From positions 186,001 through 250,000 of the forward strand of contig JBDVBY010000006.1 of NCBI GenBank assembly GCA_039942715.1: 64,000 bases of DNA, given 5' to 3'. Source of the stretch: JABDJX01 sp039942715 (GTDB lineage Bacteria > Pseudomonadota > Alphaproteobacteria > Rhodobacterales > Rhodobacteraceae). The notes beneath the pieces are model-generated. The model ran no database searches. It had not been told where the DNA came from and saw nothing but the letters and a program-made list of their open reading frames with translations. Positions 59,432 to 64,000 of the stretch are shown one piece after another. The translations under genes and the position numbers were made by a program. Position 1 is the first letter of the stretch. Every line of letters starts with the position of its first letter.

Positions 59432-61357
59432 TCATGCTGTTGGTTCGGGCTCTGGATCAAGCGATCCATCCCCGCCCTTTTTGCGCGGCTTTGTCTTTGG
59501 AATCGCCGTGATGCTTGATCCGCCTGAATCCTCTGGCGCATCGTCGTCATCATCGCCGCGATTCAGGGCCTCGCCTGCAATCACTTTCTGAATTTCAGCG
59601 CCAGTCAGCGTTTCATATTCCAACAGACCTTGGGCAAGGTTCTCAAGATCATCCGCCTTCTCGGTCAGGATGCGCTTGGCTTCGTTATAACCCTCGTCCA
59701 CTAGTGCTTTGACGTGTTGGTCAATACGCTTCTGCATTTCCTCAGAGTGCGATGTTCCGCCACCATAAGCGCCAAGGTGCGACTGCTGCTCATTGGCATA
59801 GTCGATAAACCCAAGGTCTTCGGCGTAGCCAAACTGTGTGACCATCGCGCGGGCAATCCGCGTGACTTGCTGGATGTCAGAAGACGCACCAGAGGTCACG
59901 TTTTCAGGCCCAAAGATAAGCTCTTCGGCCACGCGTCCGCCCATCGCCATAGCGATTTTGGATTTGTACTTGGTTAGTGTGACAGACAGCTGGTCGCGTT
60001 CAGGCAAAGACATCACAAGACCAAGTGCGCGACCTCGCGGAATAATCGTCGCTTTGTGGATCGGATCATGCTGCGGCACATTCAAGCCAACAATCGCATG
60101 GCCCGCCTCGTGATATGCGGTCAGTTTTTTCTCGTCCTCGGTCATCACCATGGACCGCCGTTCGGCACCCATCATGACCTTATCCTTGGCGTTCTCGAAA
60201 TCTTCCATCGTCACAAAACGACGACCAACGCGCGCTGCCATCAAGGCCGCCTCGTTCACAAGGTTCGCCAGATCAGCACCTGAGAAACCCGGAGAACCAC
60301 GCGCGATAATGCGAAGGTCAACGTCAGGGCCAAGAGGCACTTTGCGCGCATGCACGCCCAAGATTTTCTCACGACCTTTGATGTCTGGATTTGGCACCTG
60401 CACCTGACGGTCAAAACGACCGGGGCGCAAAAGAGCTGGGTCAAGCACATCAGGACGGTTGGTAGCAGCCACGATAATGATGCCCTCATTGGCCTCAAAA
60501 CCATCCATCTCAACCAAAAGCTGGTTCAGCGTCTGCTCGCGCTCGTCGTTACCGCCGCCGTAGCCAACGCCACGAGAGCGACCAACAGCGTCGATCTCGT
60601 CGATAAACACGATGCATGGCGCGTTCTTTTTGGCCTGTTCAAACATGTCGCGCACTCGGCTTGCACCGACGCCGACAAACATCTCAACAAAGTCAGAGCC
60701 CGAAATCGTGAAGAATGGCACACCCGCCTCACCCGCAACAGCACGCGCAAGCAGCGTTTTACCAGTACCCGGAGGGCCCACCAAAAGCGCACCCTTTGGG
60801 ATCTTACCACCAAGACGCGAGAACTTTTGAGGATTGCGTAGGAATTCGACGATCTCTTCCAGATCATCCTTGGCCTCATCAATGCCCGCCACGTCGTCAA
60901 ACGTCACACGCCCCTGCTTTTCGGTCAGAAGCTTTGCTTTTGATTTTCCAAAGCCCATCGCGCCACCGCGACCACCGCCTTGCATCCGGTTCATGAAGTA
61001 AATCCACACGCCGATCAGCAACAAGAATGGCAAGAACGTCATCAAGATCGTCACAAACCCTGACTGTTCCTGCGGCTTGGCCGCAAAATTCACATCGTTG
61101 TCGACCAGAAGCCGCGTGGTTTCGGCCGCTGCTGGCTGGATCGTAACGTAATCACGACCATCTCCGCCGCGGAACACGATCCGCTCGCCGTCGATTGTGG
61201 CATTGCTGACGTCACCGCCTTCGACCCGCTCGACAAAGTCAGAGTAGGGAACGGTCGACGTGGCCATATTCGATTGACCACCGGAAATCAGGTTGAAAAG
61301 CGCCAGAATGAGCAGAAACAAGACGACCCAAAAGGCGATATTGCGCGCGTTATTCAA
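59432..61357 (-). CDS. ftsH: ATP-dependent zinc metalloprotease FtsH
   Basis: Membrane-bound AAA protease for quality control of membrane and regulatory proteins. 641 residues. Two N-terminal helices (about 5-25 and 100-122) flank a periplasmic domain. Walker A is GPPGTGKT (194-201), Walker B CIVFIDEIDAVG, the second region of homology RPDVLDPALLRPGRFDRQ, and the zinc site HEAGH (416-420). The tail is acidic (GDDDDDAPED). It follows tilS by 82 bp in the order pal-ybgF-tilS-ftsH. Confidence 0.97.
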   Translation of the reverse strand: MNNARNIAFWVVLFLLILALFNLISGGQSNMATSTVPYSDFVERVEGGDVSNATIDGERIVFRGGDGRDYVTIQPAAAETTRLLVDNDVNFAAKPQEQSGFVTILMTFLPFLLLIGVWIYFMNRMQGGGRGGAMGFGKSKAKLLTEKQGRVTFDDVAGIDEAKDDLEEIVEFLRNPQKFSRLGGKIPKGALLVGPPGTGKTLLARAVAGEAGVPFFTISGSDFVEMFVGVGASRVRDMFEQAKKNAPCIVFIDEIDAVGRSRGVGYGGGNDEREQTLNQLLVEMDGFEANEGIIIVAATNRPDVLDPALLRPGRFDRQVQVPNPDIKGREKILGVHARKVPLGPDVDLRIIARGSPGFSGADLANLVNEAALMAARVGRRFVTMEDFENAKDKVMMGAERRSMVMTEDEKKLTAYHEAGHAIVGLNVPQHDPIHKATIIPRGRALGLVMSLPERDQLSVTLTKYKSKIAMAMGGRVAEELIFGPENVTSGASSDIQQVTRIARAMVTQFGYAEDLGFIDYANEQQSHLGAYGGGTSHSEEMQKRIDQHVKALVDEGYNEAKRILTEKADDLENLAQGLLEYETLTGAEIQKVIAGEALNRGDDDDDAPEDSGGSSITAIPKTKPRKKGGDGSLDPEPEPTA

Positions 61358-61439
61358 AGGAGGCTCCTTTGGAGAAACAGGATGGCAGCACGACGTTGTG
61401 CTTAAGCTACGGTACTACATAGCAATCAGGCGGGAATCT

Positions 61440-62711
61440 TCAACGGGATAACAGGAAATCGTTAAAATTGCCGCGCCCTGTGGCTTTGGCGGTAAAACCG
61501 TTGGAATATCCGGCTAAAGGTGCGGAAACTAACGTATTTTCGTGCCAAACCGATGGGGATGCCAGAAGCGATTGGCGCGGAATGCCTGTGTTACGCCAAT
61601 CCGGGCACTGGTTAATCGCCTCGCCCAAGGCACGCACGCGCAACTTTTCATCGCTTGGACCCTCCAGACGCCAACGTCCGTCCCACAGGTCCTCTAACGG
61701 CGTTTCCACTTGTGAAACCGGTTCATGTTCGCGCGTGATCCGCATTTCGGCATCCACAGGCCCTTGAGCGATACTAGGACGATCAATCGGAAAGGCCGCA
61801 AAGTTCAAAATCAAACAGCCGCCAAAGGTAAAGGGTACCAATTTTTTGGGCAAAATGTCCGGAAGCTGCTTCAGAGAACTCATACGCGGCGGGTAATCGC
61901 CTCCGGCGACCCAATGGGTGCCGTGCATCAGAAACATGCGGCGAAACTCAGGCGGCATGCCCATGTAATTGCGTACCGCGATGATCAGATCGCCGTTTTC
62001 TTCCCGCACCATCTGGCTCACGTAAACACCAAATAACTGGTTCAGGCTTTCGCGCACCGAGCGCAGGTTTGACACCACGCCTTCGATTGCGTCAGCAGAA
62101 ACGCCTGTTTCTTCAAGGGTTTCAAGCGCGCGGCGCATACGAACACGAGCAAAGGCATCGTCCTCATTAGAAGGATCGTCACTCCACTCCACGCCTTGTG
62201 AGCGCAGTAGAGCCTGCAATTCCGCACGGCGCGCGCCCAAAAACGGACGGTGAAACCAGACGCCATGCATTTCGACCGCTTCGCGCAGGCTGGTCAGCCC
62301 ATCAAGACCCGCTTTGCGCGACACCTGCATCAAGAACGTTTCGGCCAGATCATCTTTGGTATGGCCCAAAACAACGCCTTCGATGCCATTTTCAAGCGCC
62401 CAATCAGCGATCAGCTGATAGCGCGCACGGCGCGCGGCATCCTGCAGGTTCCCCTCGCCGTCCCACGTGCCCCAGGTCAACGTGGTGTGTTTGACGCCAA
62501 GCTCAGCGCAAAATGCCCCCACGCGTGCGGCTTCCTGTGCAGATTCTTCGCGCAACCCGTGATCAACGGTCACTGCCTCGAGGTTCTCGGGGCCTTTCCC
62601 ACCGCGCTGGCCCGCCATGGCATGAAGGACGGCCATGCTGTCGCTGCCACCGGAAACGGCGACGGCGATCTTGGCATCAGGGGTCAGTTTCGGCGGTGCG
62701 TTGGGCCTCAC
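61440..62711 (-). CDS. tilS: tRNA(Ile)-lysidine synthase TilS
   Basis: Converts the wobble C of the CAU anticodon of tRNA-Ile to lysidine. 423 residues starting at GTG 62711, which overlaps the ybgF stop as GTGA. SGGSDS (20-25) is the PP-loop, and VTVDHGLREESAQEA and VVLGHTKDDLAETFLMQVSRKAGLDGL carry the ATP and lysine contacts. The C-terminal part is less conserved, as in the family. Confidence 0.95.
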   Translation of the reverse strand: MRPNAPPKLTPDAKIAVAVSGGSDSMAVLHAMAGQRGGKGPENLEAVTVDHGLREESAQEAARVGAFCAELGVKHTTLTWGTWDGEGNLQDAARRARYQLIADWALENGIEGVVLGHTKDDLAETFLMQVSRKAGLDGLTSLREAVEMHGVWFHRPFLGARRAELQALLRSQGVEWSDDPSNEDDAFARVRMRRALETLEETGVSADAIEGVVSNLRSVRESLNQLFGVYVSQMVREENGDLIIAVRNYMGMPPEFRRMFLMHGTHWVAGGDYPPRMSSLKQLPDILPKKLVPFTFGGCLILNFAAFPIDRPSIAQGPVDAEMRITREHEPVSQVETPLEDLWDGRWRLEGPSDEKLRVRALGEAINQCPDWRNTGIPRQSLLASPSVWHENTLVSAPLAGYSNGFTAKATGRGNFNDFLLSR

Positions 62712-63577
62712 GAACAGCCCATGGAACCGCGTGCAGCCTGCGCATCAAGCGATTGTTCTGTATTGGGAAAACGCGTTGTGACCTCACCCAGTGTAATGCA
62801 CGCCTCTGACGCCTGACCCAGCCCATCTAGCGACAGGCCGAGCTTCAACAAAGCCAGCGGCGACGTCGGGCCATCCGGGGTTCCGGAATAGCTTTCCAAA
62901 TAAGCGCGCGCAGCCGAGGACGTTCGCCCCAGGTTTTGCAGTGCCTCACCGCGTAGCAAATGCGCAAGACCGGATAGCGGCCCACCTTGATACGTGTCGG
63001 TAAAGCTCTGAAACTGCGTTGCGGCCTCTTCAAAGTTGCCCGCGTCAAACGCAGCCTTCGCGCGATCAAAATCCTGCCGCTCGGCAAATGCCAGCTCAAC
63101 GCCGTCAGACCCCAAGGCGCCCGCATCCAAGCCAGTGCTTGCACCACCGTCGACACTCGTTCCAACAGCCGCTCCACCCCCGGTGCTTGCCGTCTGAGGC
63201 AAAGCGCCCCCGCCGAGCGTCGGAGTTTCGCCCAATGTACCGATGTCGCAGTTGGCTTCCAGCTCACAAAGCCGAAACTCCAGATCGCCCACACGGTTGG
63301 TGCCGTCACGCACAACCGAGTCCACCCGATTCGTCACCGTTTCAGTCGCCCGAGTCAGCCGCGCCAGCTCGGACTCCATCGAATTGATCCGATCAAGCGC
63401 GTTGGTGCCCGACAGGTTCACATTCGCACCGCCCGTCGTCGACAGCTCGCGCTTTAGCTTTTGAACCTCGACAAACAACACCGTCAGCTCTTGCCGGATA
63501 TCCGCCAATGTGGCCGCCCGATCCTGGGCCGCCACCGGCGTTGTGAAAAGAAGTGCAGCGATCAAGAATACACGCAT
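62708..63577 (-). CDS. ybgF: Tol-Pal system protein YbgF (CpoB)
   Basis: Periplasmic partner of Tol-Pal that couples outer-membrane constriction to cell-wall synthesis. I use ATG 63577 (MRVFLIAALLFTTPVAAQ, AAGGGG site); 289 residues. After the signal comes a coiled coil (IRQELTVLFVEVQKLKREL), a Gly/Ser-rich linker, then TPR repeats (FDRAKAAFDAGNFEEAATQFQSF ...). Follows pal by 13 bp and overlaps tilS. Confidence 0.94.
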   Translation of the reverse strand: MRVFLIAALLFTTPVAAQDRAATLADIRQELTVLFVEVQKLKRELSTTGGANVNLSGTNALDRINSMESELARLTRATETVTNRVDSVVRDGTNRVGDLEFRLCELEANCDIGTLGETPTLGGGALPQTASTGGGAAVGTSVDGGASTGLDAGALGSDGVELAFAERQDFDRAKAAFDAGNFEEAATQFQSFTDTYQGGPLSGLAHLLRGEALQNLGRTSSAARAYLESYSGTPDGPTSPLALLKLGLSLDGLGQASEACITLGEVTTRFPNTEQSLDAQAARGSMGCS

Positions 63578-63590
63578 CGGGAAGCCCCTT

Positions 63591-64000
63591 CTAGATGCCG
63601 GCACCTGCGGTGATCACAGTCACCGCGCGGCGGTTTTGCATGTAGCAGCTTTCAACCGAACAAATCTCGATGGGACGCTCTTTGCCGTAAGAGATTGTTT
63701 GCAACCGGTTGGGTGCAACACCGCGTGAAATCAAATAGTTCTGCACCGCAGACGCACGACGCGCCCCAAGTGCCAAGTTATAATCACTGGTCCCCTGCTC
63801 ATCCGCATGACCTTCGATCAGCGCCGAATAAGCCGTGTTCTGAAGCAACCAATCAGCTTGGCCATCCAAAGTGGCCTGTCCCGATGGAGAGACGGTCGAC
63901 GTATCCACAGCGAACAACACGCGGTCGCCAATTGTTGCGTTAAAATACGCAGGCGACGTCGGATCATTCACCGATCCCGCCAAGCCACCGTTTGCTCCTG
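63591..64000 (-). CDS. pal: Peptidoglycan-associated lipoprotein Pal, 5' end outside window
   Basis: OmpA-type C-terminal domain that binds peptidoglycan. The frame is open to base 64000, so the lipobox and signal are not in view. RVLFAVDTSTVSPSGQATLDGQADWLL, IEGHADEQGTSDYNLALGARRASAVQNYLISRGV and RLQTISYGKERP are the family motifs. CSVESCYMQNRR has the conserved disulfide cysteines and the NRR end. First visible gene of the pal-ybgF-tilS-ftsH run. Confidence 0.95.
   Translation of the reverse strand, partial: GANGGLAGSVNDPTSPAYFNATIGDRVLFAVDTSTVSPSGQATLDGQADWLLQNTAYSALIEGHADEQGTSDYNLALGARRASAVQNYLISRGVAPNRLQTISYGKERPIEICSVESCYMQNRRAVTVITAGAGI

Noticed and set aside
1..64000. CRISPR arrays, insertion sequences, tRNA/rRNA genes, prophage, replication origin
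   Set aside because: No regular direct repeats with spacers, no transposase or integrase frame, no cloverleaf and no origin features were found by reading both strands.

Overview
The window reads as a chromosomal segment of a marine alphaproteobacterium of the Roseobacter group (Rhodobacteraceae). The grounds are two tripartite TRAP transporters, a CP4-like class II EPSP synthase, the alphaproteobacterial order pal - ybgF - tilS - ftsH, a formate-tetrahydrofolate ligase / FolD operon, and many four-base ATGA/GTGA overlaps between genes in operons. No rRNA, tRNA, CRISPR array, insertion sequence or prophage was seen. The genus cannot be fixed from the sequence alone.

Layout. 1-3023: a TRAP transporter (dctM cut by the window edge, dctQ, and a Tat-exported dctP), read leftwards. 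3.7-8 kb: a long glutathione transferase, a small orphan protein, and the tetronate operon otnK-otnC-otnI behind a perfect 16-bp palindrome. 8-10 kb: tryptophan to anthranilate (kynA, kynU), then a decayed phosphotransferase pseudogene. 10.4-23.3 kb: a GH13 alpha-glucosidase facing a complete leftward glycogen operon glgB-glgC-glgA-glgX-pgm-glgP. 23.4-31.2 kb: an accessory catabolic island. It has a GntR/UTRA regulator and a Gfo/Idh oxidoreductase on one strand. Divergent from them is an operon of SsuD-like flavin monooxygenase, aldo/keto reductase, flavin reductase and a second TRAP transporter, closed by a terminator. 31.2-38.8 kb: a HExxH peptidase-like protein, a PAP2 membrane enzyme, pnp, and secreted, membrane and beta-lactamase-fold proteins. 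38.8-47.3 kb: an ammonium transporter, a Sel1 protein overlapping head-to-head with a MauG-type dihaem peroxidase, a DUF4198/HupE pair with 15 bp between their starts, a short-chain dehydrogenase, and two tandem membrane-anchored paralogues. 47.2-64 kb: mostly housekeeping genes (hemF, ileS, ogt, aroA, trmB, pdeM, folD-osmC-fhs, ftsH, tilS, ybgF, pal).

The best candidate for an undescribed system is the 23.4-31.2 kb island. The monooxygenase keeps, by eye, the residues used by alkanesulfonate monooxygenase SsuD (Trp, Arg, His, Arg, Tyr). It sits directly before an aldo/keto reductase and a flavin reductase. That is the gene set of oxidative sugar-sulfonate desulfonation (sulfo-SMO), but here it has its own TRAP importer, a Gfo/Idh enzyme and a GntR regulator, and no glycosidase. 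The substrate is inferred, not proven.

Other points worth a look are the head-to-head overlapping gene starts at 40952-40969, the operator-like palindromes at 5244-5259 and 25288-25303, the frameshifted phosphotransferase remnant, and a pair of matching extragenic hairpin repeats.
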